Below are positions 34,250 through 44,722 of a stretch of 64,000 nt of DNA, piece after piece; the first letter of the stretch is position 1, and each line of letters begins with the position of its first letter. Made by a program: the position numbers and the translations under genes. Origin of the DNA: Shinella granuli (GTDB lineage: Bacteria > Pseudomonadota > Alphaproteobacteria > Rhizobiales > Rhizobiaceae); contig NZ_SLVX01000019.1 in the NCBI RefSeq assembly GCF_004341885.1, positions 55,551 to 119,550 on the forward strand, in the 5' to 3' direction. Under the pieces are notes generated by a model that was given only the letters and a program-made list of their open reading frames with translations, searched no databases and was not told where the DNA came from.

Positions 34250-35842
34250 ATGCCGGCAGAACAGGCTCGAACGGGACAGGCGGCCAGCCTGCGCGACCGT
34301 TTGCGCTTTGCCGGTGTGGAAGGCGCCCAGGGCGATACGCTCCGCCGCCATCGCCAGACGCTCGAACGGCATGTCGAAACGGCGCTTCGCGACCTCTTCC
34401 AGCGTTTCCAGACCTTTCCCGATGCCGCCCGCCACTTCCACAGCGAGCGCCAGATCGACCGCCTGCATGACCTCCAGAGTTCCCACTGGAGCGTGTTGAC
34501 CGACGCGCGGTTCGACGGGCTCTATGCGGAACGCGTCAAGATCCTCGCCGACAGCGAAAGCCAGATGGGCCTCGACCCGCGCTGGCGCATCGCCGGCCAT
34601 TCGATCGTCATGGAGACGGTCGTCAACGGCCTGATCGAGGAATACTGGCCGAAATCCATCCTGCCCGGCGGCAAGGCGCGCCGCCAGGAACTGACCGACC
34701 TCATCTCCGCCTTCCTGCGCACCGCCATGGTGGATGCCGAGATCGGCGTCTCGCTGCGCTTCAACGAACTGCGCCACGCCCACCACCGGGCGCTCGGCGA
34801 GCAGCGGCGCGAGGACCGCGCCGAACTCGACCGCGTCTTCGGCGAGACGATCCGCAGCCTCTCCCAGCTCGATTTCTCCGCCCGGGTTTCCGGCGAGATG
34901 CCGGATGCCTGGCGCGACATGGCCGAGACGCTGAACGGCGCGCTCGACGAGATCCAGTCCCGCCTCACCTCCGCCGCCGACCGCGCCAGCGAAAGCGACC
35001 GTCTCGTCGGAACGCTCGCCTCCGGCGCCGGCGCCCTTTCGGCCCGGTCGGCCGAGCAGTCCGCGAACCTGATCGAGACGGCCAATGCCCTGGGCTCCAT
35101 CGTCGAGCGCGTGCGCCAGACGCTCGGCGAGACGCGCAAGGCACAGTCCGCTGCCGCCTCCACGCAGGCCTCGGTCGCGCTCTCGGGCAACATCGTCGGC
35201 GAAGCGATGTCGGCCATGGCGGATATCGAAGCTTCGGCGGAAAAGATCGGCCAGATCATCGGCGTGATCGACGAGATCGCCTTCCAGACCAATCTCCTGG
35301 CGCTCAATGCCGGCATTGAGGCCGCGCGGGCCGGCGACAGCGGCCGCGGCTTTGCGGTCGTCGCGCAGGAAGTGCGCGCGCTCGCCCAGCGTTCGGCGGA
35401 TGCGGCGCGCGAGATCAAGCAGCTCGTGACGGGCACCAAGGCGCAGGTCGAGGCCGGTGTCGAGCATGTGCATCGCACCCAGGACGCGATCGGCAGCATC
35501 GTGCGCCAGGTCGAGGGCATCAACGAGGCCATCACCGGCATCGTGCGTGAAAGCGCCGTCGATGCGGAAGGGCTCGATGGCGTGACGGCGGATATCGGCC
35601 GTGCCGGCCGCGCACTGGAGGCGGATGCGTCCGATGCCGGCCGTCTCGGCGGCGCAGGCGCGGATTTGCACACCGTCATCCTCGAACTCGGCCGGACGAT
35701 CCGCGAATTCCACGTTTCCGCGCAGCGCGATCCGCGCCGTCCGGTGCGGCCCGCCGAGGTGCGCGCGGCGCCGGAGCGCGACGAGCCGCAGGCTTCTTCC
35801 CTCGATTTCCTGGCGGCCCGCGCCGTCGGTTTCGGAGGCTGA
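34250..35842 (+). CDS. icpA: soluble globin-coupled chemoreceptor (methyl-accepting protein)
   Basis: About 530 residues without membrane helices. The N-terminal domain (about residues 20-170) has the protoglobin/HemAT-type pattern including [12 protein letters not shown], whose histidine would bind haem; a linker helix follows, then the signalling domain with the highly conserved hairpin [43 protein letters not shown]. First gene of the che operon, as icpA is in Sinorhizobium. The start is uncertain: ATG 34250, or GTG 34241 which has better spacing to GGGAG. No C-terminal CheR-docking pentapeptide is obvious. Confidence 0.88.
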   Translation: MPAEQARTGQAASLRDRLRFAGVEGAQGDTLRRHRQTLERHVETALRDLFQRFQTFPDAARHFHSERQIDRLHDLQSSHWSVLTDARFDGLYAERVKILADSESQMGLDPRWRIAGHSIVMETVVNGLIEEYWPKSILPGGKARRQELTDLISAFLRTAMVDAEIGVSLRFNELRHAHHRALGEQRREDRAELDRVFGETIRSLSQLDFSARVSGEMPDAWRDMAETLNGALDEIQSRLTSAADRASESDRLVGTLASGAGALSARSAEQSANLIETANALGSIVERVRQTLGETRKAQSAAASTQASVALSGNIVGEAMSAMADIEASAEKIGQIIGVIDEIAFQTNLLALNAGIEAARAGDSGRGFAVVAQEVRALAQRSADAAREIKQLVTGTKAQVEAGVEHVHRTQDAIGSIVRQVEGINEAITGIVRESAVDAEGLDGVTADIGRAGRALEADASDAGRLGGAGADLHTVILELGRTIREFHVSAQRDPRRPVRPAEVRAAPERDEPQASSLDFLAARAVGFGG

Positions 35843-35884
35843 GATGATTTTGGTGAGACACTGTTTCAGACAAGGAACACGGTA

Positions 35885-36184
35885 ATGGCGAGCAGGAAAG
35901 CCGCTCAGAAAAGTTTAAGCCTTGCCCCCGTTCTCGACCTCAACGAGGCGACGGCGCTGCACCAGCAGCTCATGAAGCTCAAGGGCAATCCGCTGGTCAT
36001 AGATGCATCGGCGGTCGAGCGGGTCGGTGCGCTTTGCGCCCAGGTCCTGATGGCCGGGGCGAAGAGCTGGGAAGAGGACAGGCAGCCCTTCACCTTCGGT
36101 AAGGTGTCCGATCCATTCATGAAAACGATGCAGCTTATCGGCGTAAATATCGATCACTTGCTGGCACAGGAGGCTAGGCAATGA
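35885..36184 (+). CDS. cheS: STAS-domain chemotaxis protein, CheS-like
   Basis: 99 residues, a single STAS-type domain (NPLVIDASAVERVGALCAQVLMAGAKSWEEDRQPF). By position between the receptor and cheY1 it corresponds to S. meliloti CheS, reported to bind CheA and speed dephosphorylation of CheY1. Its stop overlaps the cheY1 start by four bases. The typical serine of regulated STAS domains is replaced (DASAVERVGAL), in keeping with a role as a binding partner. Confidence 0.85.
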   Translation: MASRKAAQKSLSLAPVLDLNEATALHQQLMKLKGNPLVIDASAVERVGALCAQVLMAGAKSWEEDRQPFTFGKVSDPFMKTMQLIGVNIDHLLAQEARQ

Positions 36185-36546
36185 AGAAAAAAGTCCTGAC
36201 CGTGGATGATTCCCGGACAATCCGGAACATGCTTCTGGTGACGCTCAACAATGCGGGCTTCGAGACCATCCAGGCCGAAGACGGCGTCGAGGGCCTGGAA
36301 GTTCTGGAGAACGCCAACCCGGACGTCATCGTCACCGACATCAACATGCCGCGCCTCGATGGTTTCGGCTTCATCGAAGGCGTGCGCCGCAACGAGAAAT
36401 ACCGGGCGATCCCGATCCTCGTGCTGACGACCGAAAGCGATGCGGAAAAGAAGAACCGCGCCCGCCAGGCTGGCGCGACGGGCTGGATCGTCAAGCCCTT
36501 CGATCCGACCAAGCTGATCGACGCAATCGAGCGCGTAACCGCCTAA
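36181..36546 (+). CDS. cheY1: chemotaxis response regulator CheY1
   Basis: 121-residue receiver domain. Acidic pair D9-D10 (VLTVDDSRTIRNML), phospho-acceptor D53 (VIVTDINMPRLDG), conserved Thr in VLTTESDAE and Lys in IVKPFDP. By operon position it matches the rhizobial CheY1, which acts as a phosphate sink for CheY2 in S. meliloti. Confidence 0.92.
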   Translation: MKKKVLTVDDSRTIRNMLLVTLNNAGFETIQAEDGVEGLEVLENANPDVIVTDINMPRLDGFGFIEGVRRNEKYRAIPILVLTTESDAEKKNRARQAGATGWIVKPFDPTKLIDAIERVTA

Positions 36547-36571
36547 AATCACTAGTCCAGGATTACTCCCG

Positions 36572-38854
36572 ATGGATATGAACGAAATCAAAGAGATCTT
36601 CTTCCAGGAGTGCGAGGAGCAGCTCGCGGAACTGGAATCCGGTCTCTTGAAGCTGAATGACGGTGATCGCGACCCCGAAACGGTCAATGCCGTGTTCCGC
36701 GCCGTGCACTCGATCAAGGGCGGTGCCGGTGCCTTCGGCCTCGACGATCTCGTCTCCTTCGCCCATGTGTTCGAGACGACACTGGATTGCGTTCGATCCA
36801 ACAAGCTGGAGCCCACCCAGGACGTCCTGAAGGTCATGCTGAAATCCGCCGACGTGCTGGCGGACCTGACCAATGCGGCGCGTGACGGCGGCAGCGTCGA
36901 CGAGGCCCGCAGCCGCACCCTCATCCGTGAGCTGGAAGCGCTCGCCCATGGCGAGGCGCCGGCCGCTGCCGAAGCGCCTGCGCCGAAACCCGCAGCCGCT
37001 GCCCCCAAGGCAGCAGCACCGGCGCCGGTCGTCGAAAAGCCGCCGGTCAACGACGAAGGCTTCCAGCCGATCCCCTTCTCCTTCGGCGATTTCGACGAGG
37101 AGCCGGCCGATCGCTACGTGCCGACCTGCCAGGTCGTCTTCAAGCCGAAGAAGGATCTCTACGCCAAGGGCAACGAGGCTGTGCTTCTCCTGCGCGATGT
37201 CTCGCGCCTTGGCGAGATGAGCGTCTACTGCGACATGGACAGCCTGCCGCCGCTCGACAAGATGAACCCGGAGGAGGCCTACTTCTCCTGGAAGATCTCG
37301 GTCACGACCGACAAGGGCGAGGACGGCGTGCGCTCCGTCTTCGAATTCGCCGAGTGGGACTGCGATCTCGACATCCACACCATCGAGGAAGACGTGGTCG
37401 GCGAGGCATCGGACGACGAAGAGCTGCCGATGCAGCCGGTACCGTTCGACCTGTCGATGCTCGACGAAGGCGGCCCGTCCGCCGGCGGGGAAGAAGAGCC
37501 GACCGCGGTTGAAGGCGATGCCGCCGCTGCCGTCGCCGCTGCCGAAACCGCCACCAAGGTTTCCCAGGCCGCCAGCCGCGCCGCCGAGAACGCCAAGGCG
37601 GCCGCCTCGGCTGCCGGCGCTGCGCAGGCGAACCAGGCCGCTGCCGCCGGCCAGACGATCCGTGTCGATCTCGACCGCGTCGACCGCCTGATCAACCTCG
37701 TCGGGGAACTCGTCATCAACCAGGCGATGCTCTCGCAGAGCGTCGTGGAGAACGACAACAACGGTGCCTCTTCCATCAATATGGGCCTCGAGGAGCTGCA
37801 GCAGCTCACCCGCGAGATCCAGGATTCGGTGATGGCCATCCGCGCGCAGCCGGTGAAGCCGGTCTTCCAGCGCATGGCCCGTACCGTTCGCGAAATCGCC
37901 GACATCACCGGCAAGTCGGTCCGCCTCATCACCGAAGGCGAGAACACCGAAGTCGACAAGACCGTCATCGACAAGCTCGCCGAGCCGTTGACGCACATGA
38001 TCCGCAATGCGGTCGACCACGGCCTCGAAATGCCGGAGAAGCGCGAAGCCCTCGGCAAGAACCCGGAAGGCACGGTCCGTCTCACGGCAAAGCACCGCTC
38101 GGGCCGCATCGTCATCGAGCTGGCCGACGACGGCGCCGGCATCAACCGCGAGAAGGTGCGCCAGAAGGCCATCGACAACGACCTGATCGCGGCGGACGCC
38201 AACCTGTCGGACGAGGAAATCGACAACCTGATCTTCCATGCCGGCTTCTCCACCGCCGACAAGGTGTCGGACCTGTCCGGCCGCGGTGTCGGCATGGACG
38301 TCGTCAAGCGTTCGATCCAGGCGCTCGGCGGCCGCATCTCGATCTCTTCGAAGCCGGGCCAGGGCTCCGTCTTCACCATGAGCCTGCCGCTGACGCTTGC
38401 CGTGCTCGACGGCATGGTGGTCACGGTCGCCGGCCAGACGCTCGTCGTGCCGCTGACGGCCATCGTCGAGACGCTGCAGCCGGAGGCCTCCGCCATCCAC
38501 TCCTTCGGTGCCTCGCAGCGCCTCATCTCCATCCGCAATTCCTTCTGCCCGCTGGTGGATGTCGGCCGGATCCTCAACTTCCGCACCATCCAGGCCAACC
38601 CGATCGAAGGCGTCGCGCTGCTCGTCGAATCGGAAGGCGGCGGCCAGCGCGCCCTGATGGTCGATGCCATCCAGGGCCAGCGCCAGGTGGTCATCAAGAG
38701 CCTGGAGGCCAACTACACCCACGTGCCCGGCATCGCCGCCGCGACCATCCTCGGCGACGGCCGCGTCGCCCTCATCCTGGACGTCGATGCGGTGGTCGCC
38801 GCTTCGCGCGGCCAGTCCCTGAAACAAGACATCTCGCTTGCTGCCACCGGTTAA
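36572..38854 (+). CDS. cheA: chemotaxis histidine kinase CheA
   Basis: 760 residues. P1 Hpt domain has phospho-accepting His46 in FRAVHSIKGGAGAF. A Pro/Ala linker (about 130-155) leads to the CheY/CheS-binding P2 region, a second long Ala-rich linker (about 310-360), dimerisation P3, ATPase P4 with HMIRNAVDHGLE, DDGAGI and GRGVGMDVV, and a CheW-like P5 that ends AVVAASRGQSL. The long P2 and linkers are typical of rhizobial CheA. It phosphorylates CheY1, CheY2 and CheB. Confidence 0.97.
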   Translation: MDMNEIKEIFFQECEEQLAELESGLLKLNDGDRDPETVNAVFRAVHSIKGGAGAFGLDDLVSFAHVFETTLDCVRSNKLEPTQDVLKVMLKSADVLADLTNAARDGGSVDEARSRTLIRELEALAHGEAPAAAEAPAPKPAAAAPKAAAPAPVVEKPPVNDEGFQPIPFSFGDFDEEPADRYVPTCQVVFKPKKDLYAKGNEAVLLLRDVSRLGEMSVYCDMDSLPPLDKMNPEEAYFSWKISVTTDKGEDGVRSVFEFAEWDCDLDIHTIEEDVVGEASDDEELPMQPVPFDLSMLDEGGPSAGGEEEPTAVEGDAAAAVAAAETATKVSQAASRAAENAKAAASAAGAAQANQAAAAGQTIRVDLDRVDRLINLVGELVINQAMLSQSVVENDNNGASSINMGLEELQQLTREIQDSVMAIRAQPVKPVFQRMARTVREIADITGKSVRLITEGENTEVDKTVIDKLAEPLTHMIRNAVDHGLEMPEKREALGKNPEGTVRLTAKHRSGRIVIELADDGAGINREKVRQKAIDNDLIAADANLSDEEIDNLIFHAGFSTADKVSDLSGRGVGMDVVKRSIQALGGRISISSKPGQGSVFTMSLPLTLAVLDGMVVTVAGQTLVVPLTAIVETLQPEASAIHSFGASQRLISIRNSFCPLVDVGRILNFRTIQANPIEGVALLVESEGGGQRALMVDAIQGQRQVVIKSLEANYTHVPGIAAATILGDGRVALILDVDAVVAASRGQSLKQDISLAATG

Positions 38855-38860
38855 GAAGCC

Positions 38861-39328
38861 ATGACGACGTATGCGGTAAAGAATCTCACGCACGGACGCG
38901 AACTGATCGCCTTCAGGATCGGCGAGCAGGAGTTCTGTGTGAACATCATGTCGGTCCGGGAGATCCGTGGATGGACCCCGGCGACGTCGATGCCGCACGC
39001 GCCGCCCTATGTGCTTGGCGTCATCAACCTGCGCGGCGCCGTGCTGCCGATCGTCGACCTGTCGCTGCGTCTCGGCATGAAGCCGGCCGAGCCGACCGTG
39101 CGCCATGTCATCATCGTCGCCCAGGTCGGGCCGAAGGTGGTCGGCCTGCTGGTGGATGCGGTCTCCGACATCCTGACCGTGACGAACGAGAACATCCAGC
39201 CGACGCCGGACATCGCCAACGAGGCGGAGAAGGCCTATGCCCGTGGCATCCTCGCCATCGAGGGCCGCATGATCTGCCTCATCGAACTCGATTCCCTGTT
39301 CCCGCATACCGAAAGCGAAGCCGCATGA
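38861..39328 (+). CDS. cheW: chemotaxis coupling protein CheW
   Basis: 155 residues of two SH3-like subdomains: [52 protein letters not shown] and [15 protein letters not shown]. It couples receptors to CheA. Its stop overlaps the cheR start by four bases. Confidence 0.95.
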   Translation: MTTYAVKNLTHGRELIAFRIGEQEFCVNIMSVREIRGWTPATSMPHAPPYVLGVINLRGAVLPIVDLSLRLGMKPAEPTVRHVIIVAQVGPKVVGLLVDAVSDILTVTNENIQPTPDIANEAEKAYARGILAIEGRMICLIELDSLFPHTESEAA

Positions 39329-40230
39329 CCTATTCCTCGGCCATCGACACGCGGCAGCCGCCGGATGAGTGCCTGGCAAGCGGCGAATATCCGCTGACGC
39401 GCAAGGACCTCTCCGAGATTGCGGCGATGATCTATGCGGATGCCGGCATCTATCTCAACGAGACCAAGGCCTCGCTCGTCTATTCGCGCCTGTCGAAGCA
39501 TATTCGCCAGCTCGGCCTGAAGGGTTTTCGCGAATATTGCGCGCTCGTGTCCTCGCCGGCCGGCGCGTCGGCGCGCAAGGAAATGCTGTCGCACCTGACA
39601 ACGAACTTCACGCGCTTCTTTCGCGAGAACCACCATTTCGAGCATCTGAAGAGCGAGGTCCTGCCGGAGCTTCTCGCCCGTGCCCGCAATGGCGGCCGCG
39701 TGCGCATCTGGTCGGCCGCCTGCTCGGACGGGCAGGAGCCCTATTCGATCGCGCTCACCGTGCTCTCGCTGATGCCGAACGTCGCCGACTACGATTTCCG
39801 GATTCTCGCGACCGACATCGACCCGAAGATCCTCGCCGTCGCCCGGGCCGGCGCCTACGACGCCAATGCGCTCGAAACGGTCAACCCCGCCATGCGCAAG
39901 CAGTTCTTCCGCGAGACGGATACGGGCGGCCGGCAGAAGTGGCAGATCGACGACCGGGTCAAGCGGCTCATCACCTTCAACGAGCTGAACCTGATGGCGC
40001 AATGGCCGTTCAAGGGGCCGTTCGACGTCATCTTCTGCCGCAACGTCGTCATCTATTTCGACGAGCCGACGCAGATGAAGATCTGGTCGCGCTTCGCCGG
40101 CATGCTGGGCGACAACGGCCACCTTTATATCGGCCACTCCGAGCGCGTCTCGGGCGAGGCGAAGAACCAGTTCGACAATATCGGCATCACAACCTACCGC
40201 TACACCGGCAAGCACAGGAGGAGCGCATGA
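39325..40230 (+). CDS. cheR: chemotaxis protein methyltransferase CheR
   Basis: 301 residues. N-terminal helical domain, then the SAM-binding domain with [36 protein letters not shown] and [13 protein letters not shown]. It methylates receptor glutamates. The ATG at 39325 overlaps the cheW stop (ATGA); the frame runs further upstream inside cheW without similarity. The N-terminal extension [20 protein letters not shown] is probably disordered. Confidence 0.95.
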   Translation: MTYSSAIDTRQPPDECLASGEYPLTRKDLSEIAAMIYADAGIYLNETKASLVYSRLSKHIRQLGLKGFREYCALVSSPAGASARKEMLSHLTTNFTRFFRENHHFEHLKSEVLPELLARARNGGRVRIWSAACSDGQEPYSIALTVLSLMPNVADYDFRILATDIDPKILAVARAGAYDANALETVNPAMRKQFFRETDTGGRQKWQIDDRVKRLITFNELNLMAQWPFKGPFDVIFCRNVVIYFDEPTQMKIWSRFAGMLGDNGHLYIGHSERVSGEAKNQFDNIGITTYRYTGKHRRSA

Positions 40231-41285
40231 TGGCACCCGCGCGCGTACTCGTCGTCGACGATTCGCCGACCATGCGCGGCCTGATCACGGCCGTGCTCAA
40301 TGCCGACCCCGAGGTCAACGTCATCGGGCAGGCCGGCGACGCAATGGAAGCCCGCAACGCGATCAAGCAGCTCAATCCGGACGTCGTGACGCTGGATATC
40401 GAGATGCCGAACATGAACGGGCTCGAATTCCTCGACAAGATCATGAAGCTCAGGCCCATGCCGGTCATCATGGTCTCGACGCTCACCCATCGCGGCGCCG
40501 AGGCATCGCTGATGGCGCTGGAGATCGGTGCCTTCGATTGCGTCGGCAAGCCGCAGCCGGGCGATGCCCGCCCCTTCGGCGACCTTGCCGAAAAGGTGAA
40601 GGCCGCCGCCCGCTCGCAGCGCCGCCAGCTCCGCACGGACGTGCCGCCGCTCGCGCCGACCGCCGCCAACGTCAACCCGGCCGCCGCCTACAAGCCCGGC
40701 CGCCGGGTGATCGCCATCGGCGCCTCGACGGGCGGCGTGGAGGCGCTGATCGCGGTCCTGCAGAAATTCCCGGTCAACTGCCCGCCGACGGTCATCACCC
40801 AGCACATGCCGCCGACCTTCACCAAGAGTTTTGCCGACCGCCTGAACCGGCTCTGCGCTCCCGTGGTGCAGGAGGCGACGGACGGCGCGCGGCTGGAGAT
40901 CGGCAAGATCTATCTGGCGCCCGGTGGCGAACGCCACCTTCAGATCGCCAACCCGCATGCGCCCTGCTGCCGGCTGGTGGAACGGGATCCGGTCAACGGC
41001 CATCGCCCGTCGGTGGATGTGCTGTTCGATTCGGTGGCCGAGCTTGCCGGCCGGAACGCCGTCGGCGTCATCCTCACCGGCATGGGCCGGGACGGGGCAA
41101 GCGGTCTGTTGAAAATGCGCCATGCAGGGGCGCGGACCATCGGCCAGAACGAAAAAACCTGCGTCGTATATGGAATGCCGCGAGTGGCTTTCGAGCTTGG
41201 CGCCGTAGAACACCAGTTTCCGCTCTCCTCCATCGGGGAGGAAATCTTGAAAATCACTGCGGCCCGTAGAGAAGGGAGCGAATAA
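40227..41285 (+). CDS. cheB: chemotaxis response regulator / protein-glutamate methylesterase CheB
   Basis: 352 residues. Receiver domain residues 1-120 with phosphorylation site D57 ([13 protein letters not shown]), then the methylesterase domain with Ser in [13 protein letters not shown], His in [11 protein letters not shown] and Asp in [10 protein letters not shown]. It removes methyl groups and deamidates receptors when phosphorylated by CheA. AGGAGG lies shortly before the ATG; the start overlaps the cheR stop. It ends TAATG with cheY2. Confidence 0.96.
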   Translation: MMAPARVLVVDDSPTMRGLITAVLNADPEVNVIGQAGDAMEARNAIKQLNPDVVTLDIEMPNMNGLEFLDKIMKLRPMPVIMVSTLTHRGAEASLMALEIGAFDCVGKPQPGDARPFGDLAEKVKAAARSQRRQLRTDVPPLAPTAANVNPAAAYKPGRRVIAIGASTGGVEALIAVLQKFPVNCPPTVITQHMPPTFTKSFADRLNRLCAPVVQEATDGARLEIGKIYLAPGGERHLQIANPHAPCCRLVERDPVNGHRPSVDVLFDSVAELAGRNAVGVILTGMGRDGASGLLKMRHAGARTIGQNEKTCVVYGMPRVAFELGAVEHQFPLSSIGEEILKITAARREGSE

Positions 41286-41674
41286 TGTCTATCGCTGAAA
41301 AAATCAAAGTCCTCATCGTTGACGATCAGGTGACCAGCCGCCTGCTGCTGGGCGATGCCCTGCAGCAGCTTGGCTTCAAGCAGATCACGGCGGCCGGCGA
41401 CGGCGCGCAGGGCATGGCCATCATGTCCCAGCAGCCGCACCATCTCGTCATCTCCGACTTCAACATGCCGAAGATGGACGGCATCGAGTTCCTCCAGGCG
41501 GTGCGGTCCAACCCCACCACCAAGAAGGCGGCGTTCATCATCCTGACCGCGCAGGGCGACCGCGCCCTGGTGCAGAAGGCGGCGGCGCTCGGCGCGAACA
41601 ACGTTCTGGCCAAGCCGTTCACCATCGAAAAGATGAAGGCGGCCATCGAAGCCGTGTTCGGGGCATTGAAATGA
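41285..41674 (+). CDS. cheY2: chemotaxis response regulator CheY2
   Basis: 129-residue receiver: acidic pair in [12 protein letters not shown], phosphorylation site D58 ([13 protein letters not shown]), Thr in IILTAQGD and Lys in [10 protein letters not shown]. By position it is CheY2, the main regulator of the flagellar motor in S. meliloti. One-base overlap with cheB (TAATG) and four-base overlap with cheD. Confidence 0.94.
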   Translation: MSIAEKIKVLIVDDQVTSRLLLGDALQQLGFKQITAAGDGAQGMAIMSQQPHHLVISDFNMPKMDGIEFLQAVRSNPTTKKAAFIILTAQGDRALVQKAAALGANNVLAKPFTIEKMKAAIEAVFGALK

Positions 41675-42225
41675 TATCAGACGCCGGGACGCGCCGCGTC
41701 CATGTCATTCAGGGCGAATACAAGGTCCTCAACGACCCGAATGTGGTGCTCACCACCATTCTCGGGTCCTGCGTGGCCGCCTGCATGCGCGACCCGGTGA
41801 TTGGCGTCGGCGGCATGAACCACTTCCTGCTGCCGGGCTCGGCCGAGGCCATGGCCTCGGGGGGCGATGCGACGCGCTACGGCGTGCATCTGATGGAACT
41901 TCTGATCAACGGCCTCCTGAAGCAGGGCGCGCGGCGCGACCGGCTGGAAGCGAAGATCTTCGGCGGGGCAAGGACGATCGCGCGCTTCTCCAATGTCGGC
42001 GAGCAGAATGCGCGCTTCGCGCGGCAGTTCCTGATGGACGAAGGCATCAAGGTCGTCGGGGAGAGCACCGGCGGCGAACATGGCCGCAAGCTGGAATACT
42101 GGCCATCGAGCGGCCGGGCCCGGCAATATGCCCTGACGGGCGTCGAGACGCAGAAGACGGTGGCGCTGGAACAACGGCCCGTACCCGCCGCCAAGCCTGT
42201 CGAAAGCTCGATCGAATTCTTCTGA
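41671..42225 (+). CDS. cheD: chemotaxis protein CheD (receptor glutamine deamidase)
   Basis: 184 residues. The catalytic Thr/Cys/His set is visible in [16 protein letters not shown] and [10 protein letters not shown], followed by the family motif KIFGGARTI and [27 protein letters not shown]. It deamidates glutamines in chemoreceptors. C-terminal tail rich in charged residues. Confidence 0.93.
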   Translation: MISDAGTRRVHVIQGEYKVLNDPNVVLTTILGSCVAACMRDPVIGVGGMNHFLLPGSAEAMASGGDATRYGVHLMELLINGLLKQGARRDRLEAKIFGGARTIARFSNVGEQNARFARQFLMDEGIKVVGESTGGEHGRKLEYWPSSGRARQYALTGVETQKTVALEQRPVPAAKPVESSIEFF

Positions 42226-42320
42226 GCGGCGGTTTCGCCGCAAGGACGCGAAAGTACGAACAGTATTGCGTAGTCGGCCGTCCCAGAAGGAGACGGCCTC
42301 GTACGGGAAAAGGGTAACCC

Positions 42321-42710
42321 ATGCAAGCCGAGTATCTGAGTGCAGCCACTGCCATGGAGGAAGCCCTTCCGGATGTCCTGATGCGGATCGTGTCCGAACT
42401 GCACGATGTCGCCTATCTGATCGAGCGCATAGAGCCGCAGCTTGCCGGCGTCCACGGCGATGCCGTGCTGGATGCCGCCGAGCGCATGATGGTGCTCCAG
42501 GGCATCGACCTCGCCGTCCAGAAGACGCGGGGTCTCGCCGAGTTCATCGACACGATCACCGCAAGCATTCCCGATAGCTGGATCGTCGATGTCACGACGG
42601 CGCTCAATCTGGTGAAACTTGCGGACATGCAGAAGGCGCTGAGCAACGGAATGCGCCACGGCCACTCCCAGCCGCTCGGCAAGGCCGCTGGCGATTTTGA
42701 AGCCTTCTAG
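42321..42710 (+). CDS. cheT: chemotaxis protein CheT, CheZ-like
   Basis: 129 residues, helical: LPDVLMRIVSELHDVAYLIERIEPQ, MMVLQGIDLAVQKTRGLAEFIDTI. Last gene of the che operon, the position of CheT in Sinorhizobium. Residues D63 and Q67 in LQGIDLAVQKT match the D-x3-Q spacing of CheZ, whose Gln drives CheY dephosphorylation. It begins 95 bases after cheD and ends before a hairpin terminator. Confidence 0.8.
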   Translation: MQAEYLSAATAMEEALPDVLMRIVSELHDVAYLIERIEPQLAGVHGDAVLDAAERMMVLQGIDLAVQKTRGLAEFIDTITASIPDSWIVDVTTALNLVKLADMQKALSNGMRHGHSQPLGKAAGDFEAF

Positions 42711-42740
42711 CCAGTTCCTCAATATAATCAGGATGTTCGG

Positions 42741-42767
42741 CGGCGCCTTCGGGGCGCCGTCTTTCGT
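42741..42767 (+). terminator. terminator of the che operon
   Basis: Stem CGGCGCC (42741-42747)/GGCGCCG (42753-42759) with a TTCG-containing loop and a T-rich tail (TCTTTCGTTT). It falls 31 bases after cheT. Confidence 0.6.
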
Positions 42768-42976
42768 TTCGCTGCTTTCGTTCCGCGCGCGGCAACGAAA
42801 TGCTCGCGCAAGTTTCACGGTCTAGTCTCCAGCCCGGATCGGTTAGATCCGCGTATTCCATGGGGCAGGTCGGTGCGTGCGGAAATGTACCGGCTCCGTC
42901 CCACGAGATTGAAAATGCGTCTGATCGCGCCGGCATGTCGGCCGGGGTCCAGGCGACTAGTCCGTGCGGGAACAGA

Positions 42977-44671
42977 ATGAATCTGTTGGAACAGTTGACG
43001 AAAGTCTACAAGAACCTGGCTTCGCTGGGGCAGGCGAAACTCGCGATGCTGGCGGGAGCCGCCGTCGTTTCGATCGGTCTCGTGCTTGCCGCGGGGATCA
43101 TGGTCAACAAGCCCGCCTATGAGACGCTCTATGTCGGCCTGGAAAAGACCGACGTGAACCAGATCAGCCTGGCGCTCGCCGAAGCCAGTATCGATTTCAA
43201 CACCGGCACGGACGGATCGAGCATCGATGTGCCGGTCGGCCAGACGGGCAAGGCGCGGCTTTACCTGGCCGAGCGCGGCCTGCCGAGCAGCGCCAATTCC
43301 GGCTACGAACTTTTCGACAAGGTCGGCTCCCTCGGCCTCACCTCCTTCATGCAGGAGGTGACGCGTGTTCGCGCGCTCGAAGGCGAGATCGCCCGCACCA
43401 TCCAGCAGATCAGCGGCATCGCCGCCGCCCGCGTGCACATCGTCATGCCGGAGCGCGGCAATTTCCGCAAAGCCGAACAGGTGCCGACCGCTTCCGTCAT
43501 GATCCGCGCGAGCGCGCAGGCAGGCCGCGAATCGGCCGCCGCGATCCGCCATCTCGTCGCCGCCTCGGTGCCGGGGCTGGAAGTTGACGGTGTGACGATC
43601 CTCGATTCGGCCGGCCAGTTGCTCGCCTCCGGCGACGATGCGGAGAACGGTGCGATCAACCGTTCGCTGACCGCCGTTCAGACCGTGCAGAGCGAAGTCG
43701 AGCGCAACATCGAAAAGGCGCTTGCGCCCTTCCTCGGCATGGAGAATTTCCGCGCCAGCGTCACCGCCGCGCTCAACATGGATACCCAGCAGATCCAGGA
43801 GACGGTCTACGATCCGGAATCGCGGGTCGAGCGCTCCGTCCGCGTGACGCGCGAAAGCCAGAAGTCGCAGCAGCAGGCCGACAACAAGGCCGCCACCGTC
43901 GAGCAGAACATTCCGCAGGGCGGCCCCGAAGGCCAGGCCAACGGCCCGCAGTCGAGCGACGAGGCCGACAAGAAGGAAGAGCAGACCAACTACGAGATCA
44001 ACAGCAAGACCGTTGCCACCATGCGCAACAGCTACACGGTCGAGAAGCTGTCGGTCGCCGTCGTGGTCAACCGCGCCCGCCTTGCGGCCATGGTCGGCGA
44101 GCCGGCCGACCAGGCGAAGGTCGATGCCTATGTCGCGGAGATGCAGAAGATCGTCTCGTCCGCCGCGGGCCTCAATGTCGAGCGCGGCGACGTCATCACC
44201 ATCACCGCCATGGAATTCCTCGATCACCAGCTTCTCGACGAAGCCGTGGCGGGGCCGGGCGTCATGGAAGTGCTGACGCGCAATCTCGGCGGCATCATCA
44301 ATGCGCTCGCCTTCCTCGGTGTCGCCTTCGTGGTGGTCTGGTTCGGGCTTCGTCCGGCGGTTCGCTCAGTCACCGGCGGCGGTGCCTCCGCCAATGCGCT
44401 GGACAGTGACATGGGCGGCCTCGAACTGCCCGACTTCTCGCCCGCCGCCGGCGTCGGCGGCCCCGGTGCCACCCTCATGGACGGCTTCGGTGCGGACTTC
44501 GGCTTCGACAGCACGGACGACCTGCTCAATGCCGGCGACGATGGCGACGGCGCCTTCAACCGCCGCGTCAAGGAAGGCCCGGAGCGTCGCCTCAGCCGCA
44601 TGGTCGAGATCAGCGAGGAACGCGCTGCGAAGATCCTGCGCAAGTGGTCGGCCGAAAAGGAAGCCGCCTGA
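42977..44671 (+). CDS. fliF: flagellar MS-ring protein FliF
   Basis: 564 residues. N-terminal membrane helix (LAMLAGAAVVSIGLVLAAGIM) and a second near residue 440 (IINALAFLGVAFVVVWFGL). Conserved ring-building segments include YETLYVGLEKTDVNQI, GYELFDK, VTRVRALEGEIARTIQQI and AARVHIVMPERG. The C-terminus ERRLSRMVEISEERAAKILRKW is the FliG-binding tail. The ATG at 42977 is the family start; a perfect repeat GGATC/GATCC lies at 42836-42850 in the promoter region. Confidence 0.96.
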   Translation: MNLLEQLTKVYKNLASLGQAKLAMLAGAAVVSIGLVLAAGIMVNKPAYETLYVGLEKTDVNQISLALAEASIDFNTGTDGSSIDVPVGQTGKARLYLAERGLPSSANSGYELFDKVGSLGLTSFMQEVTRVRALEGEIARTIQQISGIAAARVHIVMPERGNFRKAEQVPTASVMIRASAQAGRESAAAIRHLVAASVPGLEVDGVTILDSAGQLLASGDDAENGAINRSLTAVQTVQSEVERNIEKALAPFLGMENFRASVTAALNMDTQQIQETVYDPESRVERSVRVTRESQKSQQQADNKAATVEQNIPQGGPEGQANGPQSSDEADKKEEQTNYEINSKTVATMRNSYTVEKLSVAVVVNRARLAAMVGEPADQAKVDAYVAEMQKIVSSAAGLNVERGDVITITAMEFLDHQLLDEAVAGPGVMEVLTRNLGGIINALAFLGVAFVVVWFGLRPAVRSVTGGGASANALDSDMGGLELPDFSPAAGVGGPGATLMDGFGADFGFDSTDDLLNAGDDGDGAFNRRVKEGPERRLSRMVEISEERAAKILRKWSAEKEAA

Positions 44672-44696
44672 TCAAGGCACCCGAAGAGGAACAGCG

Positions 44697-44722
44697 ACGC
44701 GGCCGGAAACGGCCGCGTTTTC
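44697..44722 (+). terminator. fliF terminator
   Basis: Stem ACGCGGCCG (44697-44705)/CGGCCGCGT (44710-44718), loop GAAA, T-rich tail. It begins 25 bases after the fliF stop. Confidence 0.8.

Noticed and set aside
36563..39379. A 938-codon open frame on the minus strand opposite cheA and cheW
   Set aside because: Compositional mirror of the highly conserved cheA/cheW reading frames; no recognisable domain or ribosome-binding site.
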